Part shown: positions 34,972 to 44,547 of the stretch, piece by piece
Layout of the letters: the number at the start of each line of letters is the position of its first letter
Position numbering within the stretch: the first letter of the stretch is position 1
The notes under the pieces: generated by a model
Told to the model about the DNA's origin: nothing
The model's input: only the letters and a program-made list of their open reading frames with translations
Databases searched by the model: none
Position numbers and translations under genes: made by a program
Source: Mycobacterium bohemicum DSM 44277
Lineage (GTDB): Bacteria > Actinomycetota > Actinomycetes > Mycobacteriales > Mycobacteriaceae
Length of the DNA stretch: 64,000 nt
Direction: 5' to 3'
Assembly (NCBI RefSeq): GCF_001053185.1
Contig: NZ_CSTD01000001.1
Span: 124,001-188,000 of the forward strand

Positions 34972-35424
34972 TCAGTTGCTGTAGACGCGGTCGGGGCGGA
35001 TAAGCACCGCTGCCCGGCGCTGCTCGGCCATCACGCGGTCGTATTCGTCCCAGTCGTCGTGTTCGCCGCCGGCTGCGGTGAAAATCGCTCGGAGCAAAAG
35101 CCGCAGCCCTTCGGCGTCCAGCCAGGGTTGGGGGTCGTCGGGTCCGGCGAGCTCGGTGCGCCCTTCGACCGCCGCCCATTGCCAACCGTTGCGGAAGGTG
35201 GCCGTGACTTGGGGTCGAGCCCGCAGGTTCGCCAGCTTGACAGGGCCTGACGCGACGAAGGCCAAGATGGTCTCGCCGGTCGCGGGATGGGCCAGGACGC
35301 CGGCGTTGACCAGCGATGACTGGATGGTGCCGTTGGTTCGCAATGTCGACACCACCACCAGGCCTTGCTCGAGGCTGGACAGGGATGCAGCTTCTTGAAC
35401 GGTGATGGTAGTGGGGCCTGTCAT
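34972..35424 (-). CDS. PPOX-class (FDOR-B-like) flavin/F420 oxidoreductase
   Basis: 150 residues with the split-barrel fold of pyridoxamine-phosphate-oxidase-like proteins: VVSTLRTNGTIQSSLVN, then LANLRARPQVTATF and WAAVEGRTEL. F420- or flavin-dependent reductases of this size are abundant in mycobacteria. ATG 35424 overlaps the stop of the upstream short-chain dehydrogenase (ATGA), so the two share an mRNA under the TetR-type operator. Confidence 0.8.
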   Translation of the reverse strand: MTGPTTITVQEAASLSSLEQGLVVVSTLRTNGTIQSSLVNAGVLAHPATGETILAFVASGPVKLANLRARPQVTATFRNGWQWAAVEGRTELAGPDDPQPWLDAEGLRLLLRAIFTAAGGEHDDWDEYDRVMAEQRRAAVLIRPDRVYSN

Positions 35425-36443
35425 GACAACCCACTTTCAGTGGGGTCAGACAACGCGCCATCCGTACCGACGGCGCGGGGTGACGGTTCTTGGTGTGAGC
35501 GTGGCTTCTTGGTGAAGCGATGAATGGCTTCGTCGGCATGCTGTTGTATTGCGGGGTCACAGAAGTCGGCGACGATCTCCGACTGATCCACTAGGGGCCC
35601 GGTGACCGCGCCCGGTCGGCTGGCATAGAACACGCCGCTGCGCAACTGTTCGTCGGTGACTCCGTCGACCAGCCGCTGCGCGCCCTTCTCCAACTGATGT
35701 CCGACCCCCAGCGCAGGAAGGACGTAGGGCAATAGAAGATGATTCATCACGGCCCGAGTGACGGGGCCCATGTCGCGCAATGCTTCGGTCCCCGCGGTGT
35801 TGCCGGGGCTCACGGTGAGCAGCCGCAGGTCGGGATGCTTTCGCGCCAGCGCTGACATCCACAACGCACCAAGGTATTTCACCTGCCCGTAAGCGAGGAA
35901 CGTGTTGAATTTGTGCTGCTTGAAGAACGAACCGTCGATGACGCTGGCGAACTCCTCCACCGAGTGGTTCGCGAACGTGGGCCGCGGCATCCGCATCATG
36001 CGAACACCGCGCGCGGCTTCGCTGCCCACGAGGACCGCGGTGTTCGTCAGTGCCCCAGCGGCGAGGAGATTCTCAAGCAGTACGACGTGGCCCAGTACGT
36101 TGGAACCGAAGACATGCGTGACGCCATCAGCGGTGAGCGCCAGCGGTGTGGGGCCGCCGGTGCCGCCGGCATTCATGACGACCGAATGCAGTTCGCCATC
36201 TAACGTGCTCAGCGCTGATCTCACCGAGTCCAAGTCGGTGAGGTCCATTCGAACGACCGTGAAGATGGACCTGCCGGTGAGCCGCTCCAGCTCGGCGGCC
36301 GCGGACCGTCCGCTGTCCGTGTTGCGACACGCCAGATAGATCCTGTCGAAATCGCCGGCAAGAGCGAGCTGGCGGGCCACCTCCTTGCCGAGCCCCACAT
36401 TGGCACCGGTGATCAGAACCGCCTTGGACGCCTTCGCAGCCAT
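35421..36443 (-). CDS. Short-chain dehydrogenase (protochlorophyllide reductase-like)
   Basis: 340 residues. The cofactor motif TGANVGLG is at 12-19 and the catalytic pair is in AYGQVK (YxxxK). The long insert before the C-terminus resembles the light-dependent protochlorophyllide reductase/retinol dehydrogenase-like subgroup. ATG 36443 follows GAGAGGAAG; the frame extends much further upstream without support. Operon with the PPOX gene; the promoter carries the 16-bp palindrome at 36468. Confidence 0.83.
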   Translation of the reverse strand: MAAKASKAVLITGANVGLGKEVARQLALAGDFDRIYLACRNTDSGRSAAAELERLTGRSIFTVVRMDLTDLDSVRSALSTLDGELHSVVMNAGGTGGPTPLALTADGVTHVFGSNVLGHVVLLENLLAAGALTNTAVLVGSEAARGVRMMRMPRPTFANHSVEEFASVIDGSFFKQHKFNTFLAYGQVKYLGALWMSALARKHPDLRLLTVSPGNTAGTEALRDMGPVTRAVMNHLLLPYVLPALGVGHQLEKGAQRLVDGVTDEQLRSGVFYASRPGAVTGPLVDQSEIVADFCDPAIQQHADEAIHRFTKKPRSHQEPSPRAVGTDGALSDPTESGLS

Positions 36444-36467
36444 GTTGTTGCTTCCTCTCGACAAAAA

Positions 36468-36483
36468 TGTATCGTTCGCTACA
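36468..36483. promoter_or_regulatory. TetR-type operator, copy 1
   Basis: TGTATCGTTCGCTACA, arms matching at six of seven positions around TT, 25 bases before the dehydrogenase start. On the minus strand it differs at one position from the operator at 56475-56490 (apart from the central pair orientation). A divergent TetR gene begins 400 bases away. Confidence 0.6.
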
Positions 36484-36881
36484 GTCTTATGGTGATGATG
36501 CGGCATGTCAACCCCTGGATAGCCTGTGCCCGAGAGCTGCACTGCACGCTTCATGTTCTTCGAAGTTATGGGACTAGAGCAGGTCTCGGAGTCACTCGAC
36601 AACACCACGTCACAGCGCACTGGCGAGCAGCGCTGATGTATCCGCTCCATAAAATATCGGATATTGTGTAGTGACAAATACATAAATCGTGCGGTGTGGA
36701 CGGTACACTGGCCTGCAGGTTGCCTCGGACGGGTTGGCACAGAACACGTGAGCTAGTCCGGCGTCCTATCTCGATCAGCACGGGCACCACGCACGGGAGC
36801 GCGGGGTAGCGCCAGACGAATCGGAAAGGGGGATCAGGTAGCGGGGTCCGCGGCGGCGGATCTCGCCGGACCTGGCCAAAA
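36484..36881. other. AT-richer gap before the TetR gene (about 400 bp)
   Basis: No convincing gene. AATATC-G-GATATT (36653-36665) is a perfect short palindrome, followed by an AT-rich stretch to about 36690 that could hold the promoter for the TetR gene with a long leader. Base composition differs from the flanks, which fits acquired DNA. Confidence 0.4.
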
Positions 36882-37520
36882 GTGATGGCAGCGAACGAAT
36901 CGGTCACCGAGCCGCAACGGCTGACCCCCAAGGGGCGGGCCACGCGGGATCGGATCGTGGCAACAGCAGCGCAACTGATGTATGACCACGGTGTCGCCGG
37001 CACGAGTCTGGGCGACGTCCAGAAGGCGGCGGGCGTTGGCGCTTCGCAGGTGTATCACTACTTCGAGGACAAGGAATCCCTGATCAGGGCCGTTATCGCG
37101 TACCGCATCCACGCTCTGCTGACAACGCTCGGCGGGCTGGACAGCATGGAGGGGTTGCGGGCCTGGAGAGACTTGCTCGTCGGCACGCTTGGCCAGCGGA
37201 ACTGTGCGGGCGGCTGCCCGGTCGGGTCGCTGGTCGGGGAGCTGGCCGAGCCCTTCCCGGAGTGTCGAGCCGACCTCGCCGATGGATTCGACCAATGGGA
37301 AACGGCGATCCGCGTAGGCCTACAGGCCATGTACGACCGGGGCGATCTGCGCCGCAAGGCCCGCCCCGACCGCCTGGCGACCGCGCTGTTGGCTGCGGTC
37401 GAAGGCGGCATCATGCTTGCGCAGGTGCGCCGCGACCCCGCGCCTCTGGAAACGGCACTCGATGAGGTGCTCGATCGCATCGAGGACCTCAGGCCCCGAC
37501 GCGCGCCGGCCCGTCAGTAA
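36882..37520 (+). CDS. TetR-family repressor
   Basis: 212 residues. The helix-turn-helix is GTSLGDVQKAAGVGASQVYH followed by YFEDKESL. The ligand domain contains NCAGGCPVGSLVGELAE, which is typical of the LmrA/YxaF subgroup. GTG 36882 or the adjacent ATG 36885 can start it. Divergent from the dehydrogenase-PPOX operon and upstream of the UvrA-like gene; it is the best candidate reader of the TGTAnCG palindrome. Confidence 0.86.
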   Translation: MMAANESVTEPQRLTPKGRATRDRIVATAAQLMYDHGVAGTSLGDVQKAAGVGASQVYHYFEDKESLIRAVIAYRIHALLTTLGGLDSMEGLRAWRDLLVGTLGQRNCAGGCPVGSLVGELAEPFPECRADLADGFDQWETAIRVGLQAMYDRGDLRRKARPDRLATALLAAVEGGIMLAQVRRDPAPLETALDEVLDRIEDLRPRRAPARQ

Positions 37521-37606
37521 GAGGGCAACACTGCCCCTCCCGTCACGCCATGTAGCGCGCGCCACCGGCGCGGACTCCTTCTCAGGAGTTTTCCTCGTCC
37601 GTCAGC

Positions 37607-40174
37607 ATGGGTACTCGTCCGAGCGCGATGACAGAAAAGTCCCACCGGAGCACGGACGACATCGACCCTTGTGTGCGTGTTTACGGGACGCGGGTCCACA
37701 ACCTGCGAGGTGTCGACGTCGCAGCGCCCCGCGACGCGCTAGTGGCGTTCACCGGGATCTCCGGATCCGGCAAATCGTCGTTGGCCTTCGGGACCATCTA
37801 TGCCGAGGCCCAGCGCCGCTACTTCGAATCGGTCGCCCCCTACGCCCGTCGCTTGCTGCTGCCGGCCGGCGCGCCGAAGGTAGATGACATCACCGGGCTA
37901 CCGCCAGCCGTCGCATTGCAGCAACGCCGCGGTTCGGCGACGTCGCGGTCGACGGTCGGCACCGTCACCACCCTGTCGAACCTGCTGAGGATGCTCTTCT
38001 CCCGCGCCGGAAGCTACCCGCCGGGGGCTACCGAAAGGCTCGACTCCGATGCGTTCTCCCCGAACACCGCGGTCGGGGCGTGCCCCGAATGCCACGGGCT
38101 CGGGCGGATCCACCGGGTGACCGAAGAGACGCTGGTGCCAGACCCGTCGCTGACCATTCGCGAAGGCGCAGTCGCAGCATGGCCGGGAGCCTGGCAGGGG
38201 CAGAACCTACGCGACATCCTGATCACGCTCGGCTACGACATCGACAAGCCATGGCGGAAACTTCCTAAGCGGCAACGCAACTGGATCCTGTTCACCGATG
38301 ATCAGCCAACAGTCGAAATCGATCCGAGTCGGCATCCGGTGCAGGCGGATTATTACTACAACGGGACGTTCTCCAGTGCCGAACGCCACGTCCGCCACAC
38401 GTTGGCCAACTCCCACAGCGCGATGATGCGTCGCCGTGTACTGCAATTCGTCGATACCGTCCCATGTCCGGTATGCGACGGTTCCGGGCTGCGGCCGGAG
38501 GCCCTGCAGGTGACATTCGCCGGGCGCACCATCGCCGACTATGTGGGGATGCCGTTGGCCGACCTTGCTGACACGTTGCGCCCAACGGCTTCTCGGACCG
38601 ATGCCGCCGCCGCGTACGAGTCCACGGAATCCGGCGAGTTGACGGAAGTGGCGACGATGATCGCCGCCGACCTCGTCGCACGCCTGCAGGTACTCATCGA
38701 TCTCGGCCTCGGCTATCTGACGCTGAGTCGCCGCACTCCGACAGTGTCACCCGGCGAATTGCAGCGGCTGCGGCTGGCCACCCAGCTTCGCGCCGGCTTG
38801 TTCGGCGTCCTTTACGTGCTCGACGAGCCGTCGGCCGGGCTGCACCCCGCCGACGCCGAACCGCTACTCGACGTCCTCGATCGCCTGCGGCGGGCGGGCA
38901 ATTCGTTGTTTGTGGTCGAGCACGACATGGACGTGGTCCGTCGCGCCGATTGGGTCGTCGACGTCGGCCCCGGGGCGGGGGAGCTTGGCGGGAACGTGCT
39001 CTACAGCGGCCCGGTGCCGGGTCTCGCCGATATCGAGGAGTCGGTCACTCGCAGCTACCTTTTCGGGGGAGCCCGGCCGCCGACTCGTCATCCGCGCGCG
39101 CGGTCCGGGCAGCTGCGGTTGCGCGGGATTTGCTTTCACAATTTGCGGGACCTCGACGTGGACCTGCCGCTCGGTGTGTACACCGCTGTCACCGGAGTGT
39201 CCGGTTCAGGCAAGTCGACGCTCGTCGTCAAGGTCCTCGGCGATGTCGTGAACAGCCATCTCGGCACGGCACGCGCGGCCGAGCTGGCCGTCTCTGATGA
39301 CGACGAAACTGAATCCGAGATTGTCGATCTCGATCATGACGCGAGCGTGGGTGTGACGGCCGAGGGGGTCGAGGAGATCAATCGGCTGGTGTCTGTTGAC
39401 CAGCGCCCGATCGGACGCACGCCGCGCTCGACGCTGGCGACGTACACCGGCTTGTTTGACGCCGTGCGCCGCGAGTTCGCCGCGACCCCGAAGGCGCGTC
39501 GTCGCGGTTGGACCGCGGGGAGGTTTTCGTTCAACGTGGCCGAGGGTCGGTGCCCCACCTGTCAGGGGGAGGGGTTCGTGTCGGTCGAATTGTTATTCCT
39601 GCCAGGCACATACGCCACATGCCCGGCGTGTCAAGGTGCGCGCTACTCCGACGAGACACTCGAGGTGCGCTATCGCGGTAGGACGATCGCCGACGTGCTC
39701 GCGATGACCGTCGATGAGGCCTCGGAGTTTCTTGCCGACGTCACCAGCGCTTCGCGGAGTCTGACCACGCTGCGAGAGGTGGGACTGGGCTATCTCCGTC
39801 TCGGACAGCCCGCGACCGAGCTGTCCGGCGGCGAGGCGCAGCGGATCAAGCTCGCCTCAGAATTGCAGCGGCCTCGGCGAGGACACACCCTCTACGTCCT
39901 CGACGAGCCGACCACCGGGCTTCATCCCGCCGACGTGGATCTGCTGGATCGCCAATTGCACAGCCTGGTCGACGCGGGCAATACCGTAGTGGTGGCCGAC
40001 CACGACATGCGCATGGTCGCAGGCGCCGACTGGGTGATCGATCTGGGACCGGGCGCTGGCAGCAACGGCGGTCAGGTGGTTGCGGCGGGGCCGCCGAAGA
40101 AGGTGGCAGGTGCAAGACACAGTCGCACGGCGCCGTACCTGGCGAAGCGGTTGGCGCCGTCTGTTACTCCGTGA
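37607..40174 (+). CDS. UvrA-like ABC ATPase (short UvrA paralogue)
   Basis: 855 residues against 940-970 for housekeeping UvrA. Walker A motifs are GISGSGKSS (50-58) and GVSGSGKST (from 530). The second signature is canonical (LSGGEAQR, from 739); the first is altered to VSPGELQR (near 381). Zinc-type CxxC pairs CPTC and CPAC of module 2 are intact, while the first zinc module keeps only CPEC. Such UvrA2-type proteins are linked to resistance to DNA-binding drugs and their export rather than to UvrB-dependent repair; here this is inference. Start may be ATG 37607 or 37628; neither has a strong ribosome site. Placed after a TetR gene, as in resistance loci. Confidence 0.85.
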   Translation: MGTRPSAMTEKSHRSTDDIDPCVRVYGTRVHNLRGVDVAAPRDALVAFTGISGSGKSSLAFGTIYAEAQRRYFESVAPYARRLLLPAGAPKVDDITGLPPAVALQQRRGSATSRSTVGTVTTLSNLLRMLFSRAGSYPPGATERLDSDAFSPNTAVGACPECHGLGRIHRVTEETLVPDPSLTIREGAVAAWPGAWQGQNLRDILITLGYDIDKPWRKLPKRQRNWILFTDDQPTVEIDPSRHPVQADYYYNGTFSSAERHVRHTLANSHSAMMRRRVLQFVDTVPCPVCDGSGLRPEALQVTFAGRTIADYVGMPLADLADTLRPTASRTDAAAAYESTESGELTEVATMIAADLVARLQVLIDLGLGYLTLSRRTPTVSPGELQRLRLATQLRAGLFGVLYVLDEPSAGLHPADAEPLLDVLDRLRRAGNSLFVVEHDMDVVRRADWVVDVGPGAGELGGNVLYSGPVPGLADIEESVTRSYLFGGARPPTRHPRARSGQLRLRGICFHNLRDLDVDLPLGVYTAVTGVSGSGKSTLVVKVLGDVVNSHLGTARAAELAVSDDDETESEIVDLDHDASVGVTAEGVEEINRLVSVDQRPIGRTPRSTLATYTGLFDAVRREFAATPKARRRGWTAGRFSFNVAEGRCPTCQGEGFVSVELLFLPGTYATCPACQGARYSDETLEVRYRGRTIADVLAMTVDEASEFLADVTSASRSLTTLREVGLGYLRLGQPATELSGGEAQRIKLASELQRPRRGHTLYVLDEPTTGLHPADVDLLDRQLHSLVDAGNTVVVADHDMRMVAGADWVIDLGPGAGSNGGQVVAAGPPKKVAGARHSRTAPYLAKRLAPSVTP

Positions 40175-40484
40175 ACAAGTTGTCGTTCTTGACCAACCAC
40201 TCGCGCTTCTTGTCGGACGCGCGCCCAGCTGCGCCATCCACCAGGTCTGTCCAGGTATCTGAGTTGCTTTGAGAGCAAACTAAGTTGGAACCGGCTCACC
40301 AATTGTGGCCACCGCACTGCGTTGCGGATGCCGGCTTCGGTGGTGATCAGTTCTTCACGGCGCCGTATCCGGGGCTCATCCCAAACAGTCCATGCGCCAC
40401 GAATGACATTGGCGCACAGCGGCACTCGGCGCTGGCTACTGGCCACGGGTGAACGAATGGTGCGGCGTCGAAGCCGCGCCAGTG
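40175..40484. other. Gap between uvrA-like and sulP genes (310 bp)
   Basis: A minus-strand open frame crosses the whole gap (40072-40581) but overlaps both real neighbours and matches no family I know. A segment of it (about 40270-40480) has coding-like composition and could be the remnant of a deleted gene. I call nothing here. Confidence 0.3.
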
Positions 40485-42215
40485 TCAATCCGTTGCCTGA
40501 GGGGCTCCCATCTCCTCGAGGCTGGCCAGGGCAATTCGTGTGCTTGTCTCGTGTTTGGACAGGGGCCGCATGTGGTCCCATCCCTCGATCACCAGCGTCG
40601 GACCCTGGTCTTGGCCGCGGAACTCCTCCAGGAAATAACGGAGCGATTCACCTGTGGTGTGGTCGACGAGAGGCACGCGCGAACTCAAGTGGAGATGTAC
40701 CGCCCGTGTATCGTCCGGAAGCTGCCCGAGCTCCCGAATCACGTGGAATAGGTTGAAGCACACCAGCGGCCCATCCAAGTACAAGTGGTAGGTGCCGCCA
40801 TCGAATTCCCGTTCAGACACCGGGTTGCGGAACAGACTCAGGAAACGGGAGGCAAGATTCGGTTTGGCGGATTGCGAGCCGTTGCGCAGGCTGTGCCAAA
40901 GGCCCACCAACCACAGGTTCAGTAGCAGTTCCAAGACGATGCCCGCGGCGATACCCATGAGCAGGTCCGTCGTCAACGTCACGAGCAGTGTGGTGGTGAA
41001 GACGACGAACTGCTCGATCCCGACCTGCGCGACCCGGCGCCAAAGCGCGGGCTTGCACAGGTTGTAGCCGATGAAGACCAGGATGGCGGCTAGCACCGTC
41101 AACGGGACCATGTCGATGAGGTCGCGGCCGAGCAGCAGGAACGTCAGCAGGAAGCAGGCGTTGTAGAAGTTGGCCCACTGGGTTCGGCCGCCTCCCAGAA
41201 CGTTCGCCGTGGTCTTGACCATGCCGGGGATGATGGTCAGGCCACCGAGCATGCTCGATGCGACGTTGGAAACACCCATGGCCAGCAAGGTCCGGTCCGG
41301 GTCGGACCGGCGGCGATAGGGGTCGATTTTGTCCGCTGCCGCGATGGTTGCCAGGGACTCGGTCCCGTCGATCAAGACCAGGGTGACCACCAGGTAGGCG
41401 AGGGGGATCCACAGGGTGGCGTGGGCGAACACCTCGCCGAAGCGGGGGAAGACGACCCCGTGCAGCAGCGAACCGGGCACGTTGATCAAGTACTGCTTGT
41501 CCAGCTTCAGGATTAATGTGCCGACGAACGTGCCGGCGACGAACACCCAAACCGGAGGCGGGAGGATCTTCAGCATCCGCCCGGGCAGGGCCGACAGCAC
41601 GAACAGCACCGCCAGGCAACCGATTCCGAGGTCGAAGACCTGTTGGTTCATCGACTCGACGTGGCGCGGCACTTCGCCGAGGATGGCCCAGAATTCGTGG
41701 GCCTCGAATTTCACTCCCATGAATAGTGGGATCTGCTTGGCGATGATCATCAGGCCGATCGCGGCCAGCATGCCCTGGATGGCCGCGGCGGGGAAGATTG
41801 CGCTCAGGCGCGCCACCTTCAGCTTGGCAAGGATCACTTGCAAGATGCCCGCGATGGCGATGGCCACCAGAACCAGGGGGTATCCCACCGTGAGCAACTC
41901 GGATTTCGAGGTGCCTCCGCCCAGGCGGATGGCTCCCAGTGTGACCATGCCAGCGAATAGGGCCGGCGCCAGTCCCGCGGCCGGGCCGCTGATGGTGACG
42001 TACGAGCCGCCCAGGAGCGGCAGGATGAAACCGGCGATGATCGCCGACGTGATCCCGCAGATCGCCGGCGCGCCCGAGGTGATCGCGATTCCCATCGAGA
42101 ACGGTATCGAGATCATGGCCACCGCGAGACCCGAGCGAAGGTCATAGCGCCAATGTTTGAGCCCGGCCAGGCCATTGCGAGGCTTCTCGGTCGGAACGGT
42201 CAGATTCTCTTGCAT
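40485..42215 (-). CDS. SulP-family inorganic anion transporter
   Basis: 576 residues: about 10-12 membrane segments (to about residue 420) then a cytoplasmic STAS-like part. The family region SGPAAGLAPALFAG near residue 75 and the DGTESLATIAAADKIDPYRR loop (seen in parts) are typical of SulP permeases for sulfate, bicarbonate or chloride. No carbonic anhydrase is adjacent, so the substrate is open. ATG 42215 lies at the end of a long upstream gene-free region. Confidence 0.88.
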   Translation of the reverse strand: MQENLTVPTEKPRNGLAGLKHWRYDLRSGLAVAMISIPFSMGIAITSGAPAICGITSAIIAGFILPLLGGSYVTISGPAAGLAPALFAGMVTLGAIRLGGGTSKSELLTVGYPLVLVAIAIAGILQVILAKLKVARLSAIFPAAAIQGMLAAIGLMIIAKQIPLFMGVKFEAHEFWAILGEVPRHVESMNQQVFDLGIGCLAVLFVLSALPGRMLKILPPPVWVFVAGTFVGTLILKLDKQYLINVPGSLLHGVVFPRFGEVFAHATLWIPLAYLVVTLVLIDGTESLATIAAADKIDPYRRRSDPDRTLLAMGVSNVASSMLGGLTIIPGMVKTTANVLGGGRTQWANFYNACFLLTFLLLGRDLIDMVPLTVLAAILVFIGYNLCKPALWRRVAQVGIEQFVVFTTTLLVTLTTDLLMGIAAGIVLELLLNLWLVGLWHSLRNGSQSAKPNLASRFLSLFRNPVSEREFDGGTYHLYLDGPLVCFNLFHVIRELGQLPDDTRAVHLHLSSRVPLVDHTTGESLRYFLEEFRGQDQGPTLVIEGWDHMRPLSKHETSTRIALASLEEMGAPQATD

Positions 42216-43147
42216 GGGTGAGCTCTTTCAACAGCGGCTTGACACGGTGGGGAGAAGTGCCGCGAGAATTCGTGCAGCATTCAGCCGACTCCATGACGGA
42301 ATGATGGAAATGAGTGGGTGGGAACGGACTATCGCGTGACAGTCGTTACGGTGGCGTGTTCCGATTCCCCGCGATCGCCGTGAAAGCCGCGCTGCAAATG
42401 CGGACGTAGAATTACGGGGTCGCCAGAGTGACTAATCCCGCGCTGGACCGCGGTGGCACCAGCCAGATGAACATCGCGCCCGTCACGATGGCCGTTGCCC
42501 GCCCGGCGGTCTGCGCAATCTCTCGCCCGGACCTTGGCGGCGCCCCCGAATGCCCCGCGAGCGCGGCAGTTACGACCGCGAATCGCGATCCCGCCGACCA
42601 CACCAGCTGGCATGCGTAACTCCCACCTGTCGGCGCCTGGCCAGCCCGGGGCTGGAAGCCATCAGCATCCCCCGGGTGGCATTGTCCCGGACCCGGGTGA
42701 GTGGAGGGGGCGTGGTCGCCGCATTCACAGCAGACTGTAAGCGATGTTCACAGCGAACTTTAAGCAACCAGCGACGTCCGGGACCAGCTGTCGATGCTGA
42801 CGCGCTTGGGGACTCCAGTCACCGCTCCGCGCGCCGTCACCCGCGCTCGTTCGACGCCGCGACCGCAGATCAGCCTAATTGGAATTGTCGGTCCACTTTT
42901 TTCGCCGCATGATGGCCGAGTCGTCAATCACTCTGGAAGGATGATCTCGATGCCGCGCCTCAACAGTGGCCGGCCGTTCTCCCGCTGGAACCTCCCGGCG
43001 TCGGCGGTTGCACGAACAGCCCGTTGAACTATCACGGTCCGCGGTGCATTCCGACTTCGTCGCGATAACCGGCTTCGGCCGGGGAAAGTGGCGCGTATAT
43101 CTGCCAGGCGGCAGTCCGAGTCAGGGCTGACACGATGAGAGGAACTT
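42216..43147. other. Gene-poor stretch between sulP and doxX-like genes (932 bp)
   Basis: Only short open frames occur (63-94 codons, both strands at 42330-42620) with no ribosome site or family match. A pair of 19-bp direct repeats is listed separately. The low gene content next to acquired-looking genes suggests eroded DNA. Confidence 0.4.
42724..42765 (+). repeat. Two 19-bp direct repeats, 23-bp period
   Basis: TTCACAGCAGACTGTAAGC (42724-42742) and TTCACAGCGAACTTTAAGC (42747-42765), 16 of 19 bases identical. Period near two helical turns suggests a protein-binding iteron or the edge of a lost element. No gene nearby explains them. Confidence 0.5.
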
Positions 43148-43579
43148 ATGATGCAGGTAGAAGATGACAAGGTCTTGAGATTAAACTCGATCTTCCTGGG
43201 CGTGTTCATGTTCTTGTTCGGGTTCTTGAAGTATTTTGAACCATTTCGCACGATGTTCGATACCCAGATAACCCAGAGCGGCCTGCCGCGACTGAGCATT
43301 CCGATGGGTAAAATCGGAGAGATGGCCATCGGCCTGGGTCTGCTTTTGCCGGCCTGCTTCAGGCAGAAGTTCTCGAATTTTCATGGCCCGGTTGTGTTCG
43401 TTGCCTCAGCCGGGCTCGTCGTCAACATGGGGATTGCGACCTACGTGCACCTGCAGCCGGAAGTGCCGGCAAAGGTGCTACCCCTAGGGATAAAGCCCCC
43501 GTTCATTCCACTGTTCGTCATGTTCTTGGCGGCAGTGAATCTCTATCGACTCTATCGAGACCGTAGCGACCAACGCTGA
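43148..43579 (+). CDS. DoxX-like four-helix membrane protein
   Basis: 143 residues with four predicted membrane segments (LNSIFLGVFMFLFGFLKYF; MAIGLGLLLP; VVFVASAGLVVNMG; LFVMFLAAVNLY). The arrangement resembles DoxX/DoxD-like proteins, though no redox motif is visible. ATG 43148 has GAGAGGAAC upstream. Codon use is less GC-rich at third positions than in neighbours (many TTC/TTG/AAA/ATA choices), compatible with transfer. Function unknown. Confidence 0.68.
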   Translation: MMQVEDDKVLRLNSIFLGVFMFLFGFLKYFEPFRTMFDTQITQSGLPRLSIPMGKIGEMAIGLGLLLPACFRQKFSNFHGPVVFVASAGLVVNMGIATYVHLQPEVPAKVLPLGIKPPFIPLFVMFLAAVNLYRLYRDRSDQR

Positions 43580-43809
43580 GACGGTCCGACGCGCACCGAG
43601 CAGCAAATCCTGCCCGCGCACAGTCCGCAGCGCACCCGATAGCAGCCAGCCGATCAACAGTCGAACACGCTGCGCCCGAACGGATTACCCTGCTGCGCGG
43701 GAGTAACCATCAACTGCCGTCAGTTGCACAAAGGAGCACGTGGGACCCGCTCGTATCTCGCCCGCCCACCGATCACCCCATTGAACAGGCCGTCACCGAA
43801 AAGCCGGAT

Positions 43810-44334
43810 TCAGTTCCCGGCGACGGCCTGCACCAGCATGGTCGCGGAAGGGCTTGACAACACCCAGTTACCGTTCTGATTAACGAACATGAGGGGCTTC
43901 GTAACCGGGGCACTCAGCTTCGGACCCGAGACGGCCACATCGGACATGACCGTGGTCGGACCGTTCTGCTGGATGTTGGAGACGACAAACGACAACGGCA
44001 GCTGCCCGTTCCGGTAGGCCACTCGCAGCTCGTGATCCATCTGGTGGCCCTCGCCTGACCCGATGCCGCCCTCGACCAGACCATCTTTGGTCCAATACGA
44101 CACGCCGGGATTGGACAGGTTATTGAGGATATCGGTCAATTGGCCAGGGGTCGGCAGGAGCATTGTCGACGCGGGTTGCGGGTCCTGCGGTAGGGGAGCG
44201 CCCACGGAGGCCAGTTGAACCTGAGGGGGGCCCGCAGGTGCAATGCCCGATGCGCTGGATATCAGCCCGGCGGCGCCACCGCCAACGACGGCCAGTGCCG
44301 CCGCGCTGACGGCAACCGATTTCATGGATTTCAT
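43810..44334 (-). CDS. Low-molecular-weight antigen Mtb12/CFP2-type secreted protein
   Basis: 174 residues. Signal peptide KSVAVSAAALAVVGGGAAGL, cleaved near the ASG/IAPAG region, then a Pro/Ala stretch and the Mtb12 domain (QLTDILNNLSNPGVSYW ... SNIQQNGPTTVMSDV ... VLSSPSATML). Mtb12 (Rv2376c) is an abundant culture-filtrate antigen of 168 residues with unknown function. ATG 44334 has GGGAGAGCC just ahead. Confidence 0.87.
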   Translation of the reverse strand: MKSMKSVAVSAAALAVVGGGAAGLISSASGIAPAGPPQVQLASVGAPLPQDPQPASTMLLPTPGQLTDILNNLSNPGVSYWTKDGLVEGGIGSGEGHQMDHELRVAYRNGQLPLSFVVSNIQQNGPTTVMSDVAVSGPKLSAPVTKPLMFVNQNGNWVLSSPSATMLVQAVAGN

Positions 44335-44547
44335 GGCTCTCCCTGTTGTGCGCATCCACGCGCGGGGCTGTTCCCCGCATCGTGCTGCCGACACTTGTAC
44401 TGGGCACATCGTGCCTCAATGTGGGGGCCCAAACCTGCTCTGCATCAATCGGTATCAACCTGTTAGCAAACTGTGGCGTCGATCCTCATCGCCGACTCAT
44501 GACGAAACTCGCCGCTGTACTGGGCTCGGACAGTTGAAGGTTGAGGC

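Noticed and set aside
40072..40581. 169-codon minus-strand frame as a gene
   Set aside because: It overlaps the 3' ends of both real neighbours, has no ribosome site and matches no family known to me.
42329..42619. Small open frames on both strands between sulP and the DoxX-like gene
   Set aside because: They mirror each other on opposite strands, have no ribosome site and no recognisable protein features beyond a short hydrophobic run.
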